Source: JBICHN01 sp043101845
GTDB lineage: Bacteria > Planctomycetota > Phycisphaerae > Phycisphaerales > UBA5793
Assembly: GCA_043101845.1 (NCBI GenBank)
Contig: JBICHN010000007.1
Coordinates: 1-64,000, forward strand
Length of the DNA stretch: 64,000 nucleotides
Direction of reading: 5' to 3'
Positions within the stretch are counted from its first letter, which is position 1. Each line of letters opens with the position of its first letter. This document shows positions 33,896 through 42,120 of the stretch, in pieces. The position numbers and the translations under genes are program-made. The notes under the pieces are model-generated. The model worked only from the letters and a program-made list of their open reading frames with translations. It did no database searches and was not told the DNA's origin.

Positions 33896-35208
33896 GCGGC
33901 CCGTTTGATCAGGCGCCCCGCGCCGAGGCGTTCGAAGCGAACCGCGATTTCGCCCAATCACTTGACGATCGTGACCCGCTCGCGTCGCGGCGTGATCTCT
34001 TCGCGCTCCCTCACCGGCCGGGCCGGGAAGAGGCAAGCGGTGAATCCGCGATCTACTTCTGCGGCAACTCGCTCGGGCTTATGCCTCGCGCCGTGCCGCA
34101 GGAACTGCAGGTCGAATGCGACGACTGGGCTCGGCTCGCGGTCGAGGCGCACTTCGAGGGCGTGACCCCCTGGTACTCGTACCACGAGGTCCTGCGCGAG
34201 CCCGCGGCGGCGATCGTCGGCGCGCAGCCGCACGAAGTCGTCGTCATGAACAGTCTCACCGCCAACCTGCACTTCATGATGGTGAGCTTCTACCGGCCGA
34301 CGAAGTCGCGCTACCGCATTCTCATCGACGGCCCGACCTTTCCCTCCGATGTCTACGCCGTGCAGAGCCAACTCCGCGTCCACGGATTCGATCCGGCCGA
34401 CGGCCTCATCCATTTCTTTCCCGAGCCCGGCGCCGAGACACACCGTACCGAGCGACTTATCGAAGAGATCGAAGCGCGAGGCGACGAACTCGCGCTCGTG
34501 CTTCTCGCGGGTGTGAACTACGCGACGGGGCAGTTCTACGACATCGAAGCGATTACCCGCGCCGCCCGCGCACGCGGCGTGCCGATCGGATGGGACCTCG
34601 CCCACGCGGCGGGAAATGTGCCGCTCAAGTTGCACGAGTGGGGGCCCGACTTCGCCGCGTGGTGCTCGTACAAGTATCTCAATTCCGGACCCGGCGCCGT
34701 GGCCGGTTGCTTCGTTCATGAGCGGCACGCGCGAAACATCGACCTGCCGCGCTTCGCCGGGTGGTGGGGCAATGATCCCGCCGAGCGCTTCCGCATGGAG
34801 CCGAAGTTCCAGGCCCGCCCGACCGCAGACGGCTGGCAGCTTTCGAACCCGCCGATCATGGCGCTCGCGCCAATGCGCGTCTCCTACGGAATGTTCCGGG
34901 AAGTCGGCCTCGAGGCGCTTCGGCGGAAGTCGCTCTGGCTTACGGGCTATCTCGAGTGGCTCGTCGATCGACTCGGATCGGATCGCGTGCGTGTCATCAC
35001 GCCGCGCGACCCGGAGCGACGCGGCGCCCAGTTGTCACTCCAGATTCCCGGCCGGGACGGCCGCGCGTTCCTCGGCGCCCTCAAGGAGCGCGGCGTCATC
35101 GCCGACTTCCGCGAGCCCGACATCATTCGCGTCGCGCCGGTCCCGCTGTACAACACCTTCGAAGAAGTCTTCGAGTTCGCTTCGATTCTCGATGAGCTGA
35201 CGCAGTAG
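33892..35208 (+). CDS. kynU: Kynureninase
   Basis: A 438-aa PLP enzyme of the aminotransferase class V fold, cleaving (3-hydroxy)kynurenine to (3-hydroxy)anthranilate and alanine. Visible signatures are Y-F-C-G-N-S-L-G-L near residue 50, the PLP-stacking F-P-S-D region, G-W-D-L-A-H-A-A-G-N and the Schiff-base lysine in S-Y-K-Y-L-N-S-G-P-G. Length is normal. Start and upstream stop overlap by four bases and the kmo ATG follows its stop by five bases, so the middle of the cluster is one tightly coupled operon. Confidence 0.96.
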   Translation: MSGPFDQAPRAEAFEANRDFAQSLDDRDPLASRRDLFALPHRPGREEASGESAIYFCGNSLGLMPRAVPQELQVECDDWARLAVEAHFEGVTPWYSYHEVLREPAAAIVGAQPHEVVVMNSLTANLHFMMVSFYRPTKSRYRILIDGPTFPSDVYAVQSQLRVHGFDPADGLIHFFPEPGAETHRTERLIEEIEARGDELALVLLAGVNYATGQFYDIEAITRAARARGVPIGWDLAHAAGNVPLKLHEWGPDFAAWCSYKYLNSGPGAVAGCFVHERHARNIDLPRFAGWWGNDPAERFRMEPKFQARPTADGWQLSNPPIMALAPMRVSYGMFREVGLEALRRKSLWLTGYLEWLVDRLGSDRVRVITPRDPERRGAQLSLQIPGRDGRAFLGALKERGVIADFREPDIIRVAPVPLYNTFEEVFEFASILDELTQ

Positions 35209-35213
35209 ACGCC

Positions 35214-36566
35214 ATGAACCGATCGCCGTCCGAGACCACCTTCATGATCGTCGGCGCCGGGCTCGCCGGGTCGCTCATGGCATGCCTGCTTGCGAAGCGC
35301 GGCTACCGCGTCGTCATGTACGAACGCCGGCCCGATCCGCGGTCCGAAGGATTCATCGGCGGCCGCTCGATCAACCTCGCGCTCTCGACGCGCGGCATCG
35401 AGGCGCTCAAACGGGTCGATCTCGCCGACCGCGTCCTCGCCGACGCGATCCCCATGCGGGGCCGCATGATGCACGGGCCCGACGGCTCGCTCACCTTTCA
35501 GCCCTACAGCAAGCGGCCGGGCGACGCGATCAATTCCGTCTCGCGCGGCGGGCTCAACATCACGCTGCTCGACGCCGCCGAGGACTGCGCAGAGGTCGAA
35601 ATCCACTTCGAACACCGGTGCGTCGAGATCGATCTCGAGGCGCCGTCGGCGACCTTCGAGAACCCCTCCGGCGAAATGCTCACCGTCGCCGCCGACGCGA
35701 TCATCGGCGCCGACGGCGCCTTCTCCGCCGTGCGCAATCGCCTGCAGCGCCAGGCGCGCTTCGACTACAGCCAGGAATTCCTCGATCACGGCTACAAGGA
35801 ACTCACGATCCCACCGACGCCCGAAAGCGAGTTCGCGATCGAACCGAACGCGCTTCACATCTGGCCGCGCGGCGGATACATGATGATCGCGTTGCCGAAC
35901 AAGGATCGCTCGTTCACCTGCACGCTCTTCTGGCCGTTCGAAGGCCCGAACAGTTTCGACGCCGTACGCAGCGATGAGGAGATCTCCGCGTTCTTCCGCG
36001 CCAACTTTCCCGACGCCGGACCGATCATGCCCACGCTGCTCGAGGACTACCACCGGAATCCCGTGAGCCCGCTCGTCACGATCCGCTGTCACCCCTGGGT
36101 GCACGACGACAAGGTGGCGCTCCTCGGCGACTCGGCCCACGCGATCGTTCCGTTCTACGGCCAGGGGATGAACGCCGCGTTCGAAGACGCCGGCGTACTC
36201 GCTGATTGCCTCGACCGACATCCGGATGACCGCGCCGCGGCCTTCGCGCACTATAGCGAAATGCGGAAGGAGAACGCGGACGCGATCGCCGACATGGCCG
36301 TCGACAACTTCCACGAGATGCGTGACAAGGTCGCCTCACGGGCGTTCGTGGTCGCGAAGAAGCTGGAGAAGACAGTCCACCGCTGGTTCCCCGGCTGGTA
36401 CACGCCCCTCTACAACATGGTGACCTTCACGACGATTCCGTACGCCGAGGCGCGACGCCGCGCGAAACAACAGAATCAGGTCCTCGCCGCCGCCGGCGTC
36501 CTGTTTGCGCTCACCGTTCTGCTCGTTATAGTGGGAGTCGTCGCGGCCGCGGTCGATCTGGGTTGA
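35214..36566 (+). CDS. kmo: Kynurenine 3-monooxygenase
   Basis: A 450-aa FAD hydroxylase converting kynurenine to 3-hydroxykynurenine. The dinucleotide fold is I-V-G-A-G-L-A-G-S at the N-terminus, with I-G-A-D-G-A-F-S (DG motif) and L-L-G-D-S-A-H (GD motif) behind. R-S-I-N-L-A-L-S-T-R-G is typical of KMO. The last 25 residues form a hydrophobic helix (V-L-F-A-L-T-V-L-L-V-I-V-G-V), a probable membrane anchor recalling the membrane-bound eukaryotic enzyme. It is the last gene of the tightly spaced plus-strand group. Confidence 0.95.
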   Translation: MNRSPSETTFMIVGAGLAGSLMACLLAKRGYRVVMYERRPDPRSEGFIGGRSINLALSTRGIEALKRVDLADRVLADAIPMRGRMMHGPDGSLTFQPYSKRPGDAINSVSRGGLNITLLDAAEDCAEVEIHFEHRCVEIDLEAPSATFENPSGEMLTVAADAIIGADGAFSAVRNRLQRQARFDYSQEFLDHGYKELTIPPTPESEFAIEPNALHIWPRGGYMMIALPNKDRSFTCTLFWPFEGPNSFDAVRSDEEISAFFRANFPDAGPIMPTLLEDYHRNPVSPLVTIRCHPWVHDDKVALLGDSAHAIVPFYGQGMNAAFEDAGVLADCLDRHPDDRAAAFAHYSEMRKENADAIADMAVDNFHEMRDKVASRAFVVAKKLEKTVHRWFPGWYTPLYNMVTFTTIPYAEARRRAKQQNQVLAAAGVLFALTVLLVIVGVVAAAVDLG

Positions 36567-36668
36567 GGTCGGAAACCTCGAAAGGCCGCATTTCAACTCA
36601 TGCAGGTTGTATCATGACTTCGGATCGACGGAAAACGGACGGCTCAACGCCAAACGATTAAGTAGCTC

Positions 36669-36971
36669 ATGGTGACACCGAACCTTCCAATACACGAAGA
36701 GCAGCTTGCGAAGTATTGCGCGAAGCATCGGGTTCGCAGGTTGTCGGTCTTCGGAAGTGTTCTCCGTGACGACTTCGGACCGGACAGCGATGTCGATGTG
36801 CTCGTCGAGTTCGAGGACGGGTGCACTCCTGGCATGTTCGTCTTCGGCGCCATGATTCTTGAACTGCAGGAGCTTCTGGGCCGCGAGGTCGATTTGCGAA
36901 CGCCCCACGATCTCTCGCCCTACTTTCGCGACGAGGTCATGCGCAACGCCCGGGTGATCCATGCCGCGTAG
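36669..36971 (+). CDS. mntA: MntA-type nucleotidyltransferase antitoxin
   Basis: A 100-aa minimal nucleotidyltransferase. The G-S-x10-D-x-D active site is complete: F-G-S-V-L-R-D-D-F near residue 30 and S-D-V-D-V-L-V-E-F with Asp41 and Asp43. In type VII toxin-antitoxin pairs the MNT protein adds AMP to a tyrosine of the HEPN toxin and silences it. The gene overlaps the HEPN gene by 11 bp. The pair sits between kmo and the formamidase gene. No terminator or promoter was recognised around it. Confidence 0.9.
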   Translation: MVTPNLPIHEEQLAKYCAKHRVRRLSVFGSVLRDDFGPDSDVDVLVEFEDGCTPGMFVFGAMILELQELLGREVDLRTPHDLSPYFRDEVMRNARVIHAA

Positions 36972-37344
36972 AGACCGACATCCGGCGCTCGACGATCGCA
37001 TCCGAATCCAGCACATGCTCGATGCAGCGCATCATGTTGAGTCGTTCATCCGAGGGTGTGATCGAACAGATCTCGATTCCAATGTAATGCTCGTCCGTGC
37101 GCTTATGAACGCCATCCAGGAGATTGGAGAAGCGGCGGCGCGAGTGGGCGACGACGGCCGCCGGCGAATCGCCGAAGTTCCCTGGAAGTCCATTGTGGCG
37201 ATGCGCCACATCCTCGTTCATGTGTACTGGGGCGTGGACCGCGACCGACTGTGGCGCACCGCCACGGAGGATGTTCCCGAACTCAAGCGACTGTTGAGGG
37301 AGGGGACTGCGGACTGGCCATTACCGGGCCGGGCGGTTGAATGA
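36961..37344 (+). CDS. hepT: HepT-type HEPN RNase toxin (DUF86)
   Basis: A 127-aa all-helical HEPN protein. The catalytic R-x4-H-x-Y motif is present as Arg82, His87 and Tyr89 in M-R-H-I-L-V-H-V-Y-W; the Tyr is the AMPylation target in known HepT/MntA pairs. I-G-E-A-A-A-R and W-K-S-I-V-A-M are also typical of DUF86. With the preceding gene it forms a complete type VII module, probably a stabilising or phage-response element. Confidence 0.9.
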   Translation: MPRRDRHPALDDRIRIQHMLDAAHHVESFIRGCDRTDLDSNVMLVRALMNAIQEIGEAAARVGDDGRRRIAEVPWKSIVAMRHILVHVYWGVDRDRLWRTATEDVPELKRLLREGTADWPLPGRAVE

Positions 37345-37401
37345 CACGGAATCGATGATGTGAGGATGCGTCAGCCGGTACATGATTCGGAGCGATCACC
37401 G

Positions 37402-38145
37402 ATGCCGACGAATGAGAATTCGGAATCGCACGATCCCTACTGCTCAAACTGCGGCTACAAACTGACCGGGCTCACCGAGTCCGCGAAGTGTCCGGAGTGC
37501 GGCCGGCCGCTCGTCGAGACGCTTATGCGCCCGTCGTTCGGTTCGGCGATGGGCCGGCGCTATCGCTCGACCGCGCGTGTCGGGAGGATGCCGTTCATCG
37601 ATCTCGCGTTCGGCCCCGCGCCCGGTGAATCGAAGGGCAAGCCGCGCGGCTTCATCGCGATCGGTGATGAGCCGCTCGGCGTGATCGCCATTGGCGGCGT
37701 CGCGCGCGGCGTCGTCGCCATCGGTGGAATGGCGCTCGGGGTCTTCAGCATGGGAGGCATGAGCGTCGGGCTGCTCACGGCGCTCGGCGGCATGGCGGCG
37801 GGCGCCGGGTTCTCCGCCGGGGGCGGCGCGATCGGCGCCTTCGCGTCGGGCGGCGGCGCCGTCGGCTACATGGCGCAGGGTGGCGGCGCCTACGGCTACT
37901 TCGCGCGCGGCGGCGGCGTCGGCGGCATGCACACCGTCGGACCGCGCACCTCCGATCCCGCGGCGATCGACGCGTTCGACACGATGTCCTGGTACTTCGG
38001 TCCCTCGATGCCGAATCCCGCCGCGGTCTGGGGTCCCATGCTCGTCACGCTGTGTCTCGTCGTCGGCATGGGCCTCGCCCTTGCGGTCATCGGCCGCGCG
38101 CTCGCGCGCGAACCGGTCGAAGGGGAGGAGTACCTGCACCCGTGA
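37402..38145 (+). CDS. Zinc-ribbon protein with glycine-rich repeats
   Basis: A 247-aa protein. A ribbon C-S-N-C-G-Y-K-L-T-G...C-P-E-C-G is at residues 14-36. Residues 85-170 are about a dozen imperfect 7-9-residue units rich in Gly with an I/V-A-I-G-G-x-A-x-G pattern, drifting to G-G-G-A-x-G-x-x-A. This could be a short beta-solenoid or a series of packed membrane hairpins. A clear transmembrane helix lies near residues 212-235. GGAG precedes ATG 37402. Its stop overlaps the GTG start of the formamidase-like gene, coupling an unknown membrane protein to the kynurenine enzymes. Confidence 0.7.
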   Translation: MPTNENSESHDPYCSNCGYKLTGLTESAKCPECGRPLVETLMRPSFGSAMGRRYRSTARVGRMPFIDLAFGPAPGESKGKPRGFIAIGDEPLGVIAIGGVARGVVAIGGMALGVFSMGGMSVGLLTALGGMAAGAGFSAGGGAIGAFASGGGAVGYMAQGGGAYGYFARGGGVGGMHTVGPRTSDPAAIDAFDTMSWYFGPSMPNPAAVWGPMLVTLCLVVGMGLALAVIGRALAREPVEGEEYLHP

Positions 38146-38762
38146 CGATCTACGACATCACGCCGTCGCTCGCGCCCGGGATCGCTGTATTTCCCGGCGA
38201 CACGCCGCTCACGCGCGAGGTCCTCATGGACATGAAGCGCGGCGACCACATCACGCTTTCGACGCTCCGTACAACCGTCCATGTCGGCGCGCACGCGGAC
38301 GGAGCGAACCACTACGAACGCGACGGTCGCTCGATTGACGAGATGCCGCTCGAGCATTACCTCGGTCGATGCCAGGTCGTCCGCGTCGAAGTCGATCCGC
38401 GCACGCGCCTTTCGATCGACGACTTCGAGGATGAGATCACCGAGCGGCGCGTCCTCTTCGCGACCGGGTCGTGGCCGGACTCGACGAAGTTCAATGAGGA
38501 CTTCTCCGCGTTCGATCCCGAGCTCGTCGACGCGCTCGCCGCGAGCGGGGTCATCACGATCGGCATCGACACACCGAGCGTCGACCTCGCCGACTCGAAA
38601 GACCTCCCGGCCCACGCGGCGTTCGCCCGGAACAAGGTCGCGATTCTCGAAGGACTCGACCTCTCGAAGGTCCCGCCCGGCGACTACGAACTCATCGCGC
38701 TCCCGCTCAAGCTCACCGGCTTCGACGGCAGCCCGGTCCGGGCCGTCCTGCGCTCGTTTTGA
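38142..38762 (+). CDS. kynB: Kynurenine formamidase (cyclase family, KynB-like)
   Basis: A 206-aa metal-dependent hydrolase that would turn N-formylkynurenine into kynurenine and formate. It shows F-P-G-D-T-P near residue 20 and the metal motif H-V-G-A-H-A-D-G-A-N-H near residue 47, then G-I-D-T-P-S-V-D and the conserved H-A-A-F near residue 165. Length and motif order match bacterial KynB; generic cyclase activity cannot be excluded without context, but the context is convincing. The start is GTG 38142, overlapping the preceding stop and eleven bases after AGGGGAGGAG. Confidence 0.88.
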   Translation: MTIYDITPSLAPGIAVFPGDTPLTREVLMDMKRGDHITLSTLRTTVHVGAHADGANHYERDGRSIDEMPLEHYLGRCQVVRVEVDPRTRLSIDDFEDEITERRVLFATGSWPDSTKFNEDFSAFDPELVDALAASGVITIGIDTPSVDLADSKDLPAHAAFARNKVAILEGLDLSKVPPGDYELIALPLKLTGFDGSPVRAVLRSF

Positions 38763-38769
38763 ACGGAGA

Positions 38770-39012
38770 ACCACAGAGGCGCAGAGACACAGAGAAGAGA
38801 TGGGTTGGAATGGGAGCGGGGGAGACAAGCGACCACGCCGGAGATGAGGCCCGGCGATTCTCCGGATTCGACGCCCGAACGCAAACAGCCCCGGCCGCGC
38901 GTCTCCCATCTCCCATTTCAAATCTCAAATCTCCAATCTCCAATCTCAGATCACTCGTGTTCCGCTCACCAGTCTCTTCCCACTCTTCTCTGAGCCTCGG
39001 CGCCTCTGTGGT
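38770..39012. repeat. Composite intergenic repeat between convergent genes
   Basis: Two 30-bp arms, ACCACAGAGGCGC-type, at 38770-38799 and 38983-39012 are inverted copies of each other (27 of 30 match). The right arm's last 25 bases recur at 6029-6053. Between them, 38901-38952 is a tandem run of short AATCTC/CATCTC units. The element fills the gap from the kynB stop to the aminomuconate deaminase stop, so its folded transcript may terminate both operons. It carries no open frame. Confidence 0.85.
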
Positions 39013-39434
39013 CATTCCTCCCCGATCGTCGCAATGACCTTGAGCTCGATCGCGATCGGCGTCGGGAGCGCGTTGATCTCGATCGTCGTGCGCGTCGGCT
39101 GGTTGTCCTTGAAGTACTCGGCGTAGAGCCGGTTGTACGCGGCGAAGTCGTCCTTCATGTTCGTGAGAAACACGAGCACATCGACGACCTGGTCCCACGA
39201 CGAGCCGGACTCCTCGAGAATCGTGCGCACATTCTGAAAGACCGAGTGGCACTGCGCCTCGATGTCGTAGCTCATGATCTCGCCGCGCTCGTCGAGTGTG
39301 ACACCCGGAATCTCTTTCATCCCGCGCTTGCGCGGTCCGACGCCGGAGAGGAACAGAAGGTTCCCGACCCGCCGCGCATGCGGATACGCGCCGACCGGCT
39401 CGGGAGCGGATTTGCTGTGGATGGGATCGGGCAT
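39012..39434 (-). CDS. amnD: 2-aminomuconate deaminase (RidA family)
   Basis: A 140-aa Rid-family protein. It has L-F-L-S-G-V-G-P-R, D-E-R-G-E-I, Q-C-H-S-V-F-Q-N-V-R, the conserved Arg in P-T-R-T-T-I-E-I and the closing I-A-I-E-L-K-V-I-A. It is closer to the aminomuconate deaminase branch than to housekeeping RidA (G-P-R-K-R-G instead of the usual short loop). In the pathway it hydrolyses 2-aminomuconate to 4-oxalocrotonate and ammonia. It lies 58 bp downstream of the dehydrogenase that makes its substrate. Confidence 0.88.
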   Translation of the reverse strand: MPDPIHSKSAPEPVGAYPHARRVGNLLFLSGVGPRKRGMKEIPGVTLDERGEIMSYDIEAQCHSVFQNVRTILEESGSSWDQVVDVLVFLTNMKDDFAAYNRLYAEYFKDNQPTRTTIEINALPTPIAIELKVIATIGEE

Positions 39435-39492
39435 GGTCGTTCCTGTGACTCAGGAGGAGATTGAGCCGTTCGAGCGCTGCCGGCGGTCGCGG

Positions 39493-40944
39493 CTAGGTCA
39501 GATCCACGCAGACATTCTTCGCCTCGGTGAAAAACTTGAGGGCGTCCCAGCCGCCTTCGCGGCCGAGCCCGCTTTGTTTCATGCCGCCGAACGGGGTCCG
39601 CAGGTCGCGGAGCATCCAGCAGTTCACCCAGACGATGCCCGCGTCGAGGCGCGACGCCACGCGGTGCGCCCGCGTGAGATCGCTCGTCCACACGATCGAC
39701 GCGAGACCGTACGGCGTGCCGTTCGCGATCGCGAGCGCCTCATCCTCGTCGTCGAACGGCGTGATCGACACGACCGGGCCGAAGATCTCCTCCTGCTCGA
39801 CGCGGCACGACGGGTCGAGCCCCGTCATCACCGTCGGCTCGTAGAAGAACCCGGAGGCGCAGCGATCGTTCGGCGCGTCGGCCCGGCGACCGCCAGTATG
39901 AATCTCGGCGCCGAGTTCGCGCGCCCGGTCCACGGCGCCGCTCACCTTTTCGAGATGCGCCGCCGACACGAGCGCGCCCATCGTCGTCGACTCGTCGAGC
40001 GGGTCGCCCACGCGCAGGCGGCCGACGAGTTTCGTGAATCGCGCCACAAAGTCGTCGAAGATCGACCGTTCCACGATGATCCGCGGTCCGCACAGGCAGA
40101 TCTGTCCCTGGTTCGCGAACGACGAGCGCACCGAGGTCTTCACGGCGCGGTCGAGGTCCGCGTCGGCGAAGATGAGGTTCGGGTTCTTCCCGCCGAGTTC
40201 GAGCGAGACGCGCTTGAACATCGGCGCCGTCGCCGTGGCGATCGCCTGGCCCGTCTTCGTCCCGCCGGTGAAGGAGATCGTGGGAATGTCGGGGTGTTCG
40301 ACGATCGCCGCGCCGGCGCGGGGGCCGGTTCCGTGCACGATGTTGAGCACGCCGCGCGGCAGGCCGGCCTCGACGCACAGTTCGCTCAAGCGGAACGCGG
40401 TCATCGGCGTGACCTCCGACGGTTTGCCGACCGCGGTGTTCCCCGTCGCGAGCGCTGGGGCGATCTTCCAGGTGAAGAGATAAAGCGGCAGGTTCCAGGG
40501 CGAGATGAGCCCCGCGACGCCGCGCGGCTTGCGCAGCGTGTAGTTCAGCGCGGCGCCGTCCGTGTCGTGCGCCGGGGCTTCGCTGTGCAGAATCGCGGTC
40601 GCGAAGAAGCGGAAGTTCGACGCGGCCCGCGGAATGTCGACCGTTTTCGCGAGGGAGATCGGCTTGCCCGTATCGATCGATTCGGCCCGCGCGAGATCGT
40701 CGAGGTTCGCCTCGATGAGTTCGGCGATGCGGAGCAGGATCCGCGACCGCTCCGCCGCCGGTGTCGCCGACCACTCCGGAAACGCGCGCTTCGCCGCCTC
40801 GACGGCCCGGTCGACCTCGTCCGAATCGGAATCGGGCGATTCGGCGTAGACGGCGCCCGTCGCCGGCTCGACGACTTCGAGCGACGCGCCGCCCTGCGGG
40901 GCCGCGAGTTCGCCGTCGATGAAGTTCGCGAGTCGTGTCGTCAT
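39493..40944 (-). CDS. amnC: 2-aminomuconate-6-semialdehyde dehydrogenase
   Basis: A 483-aa NAD-dependent aldehyde dehydrogenase. It shows S-P-W-N-L-P-L, G-K-P-S-E, F-T-G-G-T-K-T-G, the general base E-L-G-G-K-N-P and the nucleophile G-Q-I-C-L-C-G (Cys near residue 290), then E-E-I-F-G-P-V. The cysteine loop G-Q-I-C-L-C and the immediate neighbours identify it as the aminomuconate semialdehyde enzyme (ALDH8-like) rather than a general ALDH. ATG 40944 follows CGGAG and gives normal family length. Confidence 0.92.
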   Translation of the reverse strand: MTTRLANFIDGELAAPQGGASLEVVEPATGAVYAESPDSDSDEVDRAVEAAKRAFPEWSATPAAERSRILLRIAELIEANLDDLARAESIDTGKPISLAKTVDIPRAASNFRFFATAILHSEAPAHDTDGAALNYTLRKPRGVAGLISPWNLPLYLFTWKIAPALATGNTAVGKPSEVTPMTAFRLSELCVEAGLPRGVLNIVHGTGPRAGAAIVEHPDIPTISFTGGTKTGQAIATATAPMFKRVSLELGGKNPNLIFADADLDRAVKTSVRSSFANQGQICLCGPRIIVERSIFDDFVARFTKLVGRLRVGDPLDESTTMGALVSAAHLEKVSGAVDRARELGAEIHTGGRRADAPNDRCASGFFYEPTVMTGLDPSCRVEQEEIFGPVVSITPFDDEDEALAIANGTPYGLASIVWTSDLTRAHRVASRLDAGIVWVNCWMLRDLRTPFGGMKQSGLGREGGWDALKFFTEAKNVCVDLT

Positions 40945-41011
40945 CGATCGCTCCGGGAGCGGACTGAATGAATAGACGCGCGCCGCGTCGCGTTGCGTGG
41001 CCTCGTGCGGG

Positions 41012-41806
41012 TCAGAGTGTGCCGAGTCGCCCGCCGTCCACCGGCAGGTTGATGCCGTTGATGTATCCCGCGGCCGGGGTCGCGAGGAACGCGATCGCGG
41101 CGCCGACCTCGTCCGGCCGCGCGAAGCGGCCGAGCGGCACGCTCCGCCGCATCTCCTCGGCGACCGCGTCCGGCGTCGAGTTTCCCTTGCCCGCCTTCGT
41201 TTCGATGAGGCTGCCGAGCCGCTCCGTGTCGGTGAAGCCGGGCAGCACATTGTTCACCGTGATGTGATGCGGCCCGAGTTCCTGCGAGAGCGTCTTCGCC
41301 CAGCTCGCCACGGCGCCGCGGATCGTGTTCGACACGCCGAGCCCGGGAATCGGCTGCTTCACCGAGGTCGAGATGACATTGATGATGCGGCCGTACTGCG
41401 CCCGCTTCATCCCGGGCACGACCGCCTGCGTGATGATCTGGTTCGCGAGCAGGTGCAGGCGGAACGCCTTCGCGAAGTCTTCGGGGTCGGCGTCGATCGC
41501 CTGTCCCGCGGGCGGTCCGCCGGTGTTGTTCACGAGAATGTGGAAGGTCGCCCCGTCGTCGCCCTCGACGGCGCCGTGAATGGCGCGCTTCACCGAATCG
41601 GGATCGTGGAAGTCGGCCTGGAGCACGCCGTGCGCGCCGCCCTCGATGTCGGGAAGGTCGCCCGCGGTCGCGTCGAGCTTCTCCCGGTTCCGGGCGAAGA
41701 GGGTGAGCTGCGCGCCGAGCTTCGCGAGCTCAACCGCCGCGGCCCGGCCGATGCCCGCCGTCGACCCGCACACGAGCGCCCGCATTCCGACGAGGTTGAT
41801 GTCCAT
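41012..41806 (-). CDS. SDR-family protein with substituted catalytic residues
   Basis: A 264-aa Rossmann protein with the cofactor motif C-G-S-T-A-G-I-G and N-N-T-G-G-P-P. Where classical SDRs read Y-x-x-x-K this one reads S-N-T-I-R, so the catalytic Tyr and Lys are replaced by Ser and Arg. The rest (N-V-L-P-G-F-T-D-T, G-Y-I-N-G-I-N-L-P-V-D-G-G) is well preserved, so it is not a decaying pseudogene. It stands 67 bp upstream of amnC, on the same strand. It may bind a pathway intermediate or act as a non-classical reductase; this is inference. Confidence 0.82.
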   Translation of the reverse strand: MDINLVGMRALVCGSTAGIGRAAAVELAKLGAQLTLFARNREKLDATAGDLPDIEGGAHGVLQADFHDPDSVKRAIHGAVEGDDGATFHILVNNTGGPPAGQAIDADPEDFAKAFRLHLLANQIITQAVVPGMKRAQYGRIINVISTSVKQPIPGLGVSNTIRGAVASWAKTLSQELGPHHITVNNVLPGFTDTERLGSLIETKAGKGNSTPDAVAEEMRRSVPLGRFARPDEVGAAIAFLATPAAGYINGINLPVDGGRLGTL

Positions 41807-41877
41807 ACGCGGATGGTAGTCGATCCCCGCGGAGATTCACGCCGATGAACGGACGCCGGTCCTGATCGCCACGAGCC

Positions 41878-42075
41878 TACTCGAGGATGCGAAAGGTGTA
41901 GTCGTCATAACCCGCACGGCGGGAGTGGCGTCGACATCCACGCATTCGAGATGCGGCGTCGTCGCATCGTCGTGCTCGATCTTGTACATGGAGTCGGCGC
42001 AGATCGGATTCTGCCCCTGCTTTGGCTTGATCACGAGGTCCCGCACACTGATCGAATCGACCTCGAGCAGTTATC
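41878..42075 (-). pseudogene. Frameshifted relic of a protein C-terminus
   Basis: On the minus strand, one frame reads L-L-E-V-D-S-I-S-V-R-D-L-V-I-K-P-K-Q-G-Q-N-P and continues through C-A-D-S-M-Y-K-I-E-H-D-D-A to D-A-T-P-A-V. A one-base shift then gives G-Y-D-D-Y-T-F-R-I-L-E and a TAG at about 41878. The first frame has a strongly G/C-biased third position, like real genes here, yet it has an in-frame stop just upstream (near 42080) and no start. I do not recognise the parent protein. The rest of the 41807-42120 gap shows nothing else. Confidence 0.4.
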
Positions 42076-42120
42076 GGTCCAAGGGGTATCACCATCTCCT
42101 CACAATCAATAATGTCATTG

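Noticed and set aside
36669..37344. MntA/HepT as an aminoglycoside-type resistance nucleotidyltransferase pair
   Set aside because: The 100-aa size, the overlapping HEPN gene and the R-x4-H-x-Y motif identify a type VII toxin-antitoxin module.
38901..38952. Regularly repeated AATCTC units as a CRISPR array
   Set aside because: Units are 6-8 bp with no spacers and no cas genes are present; it is a simple tandem repeat inside an intergenic element.
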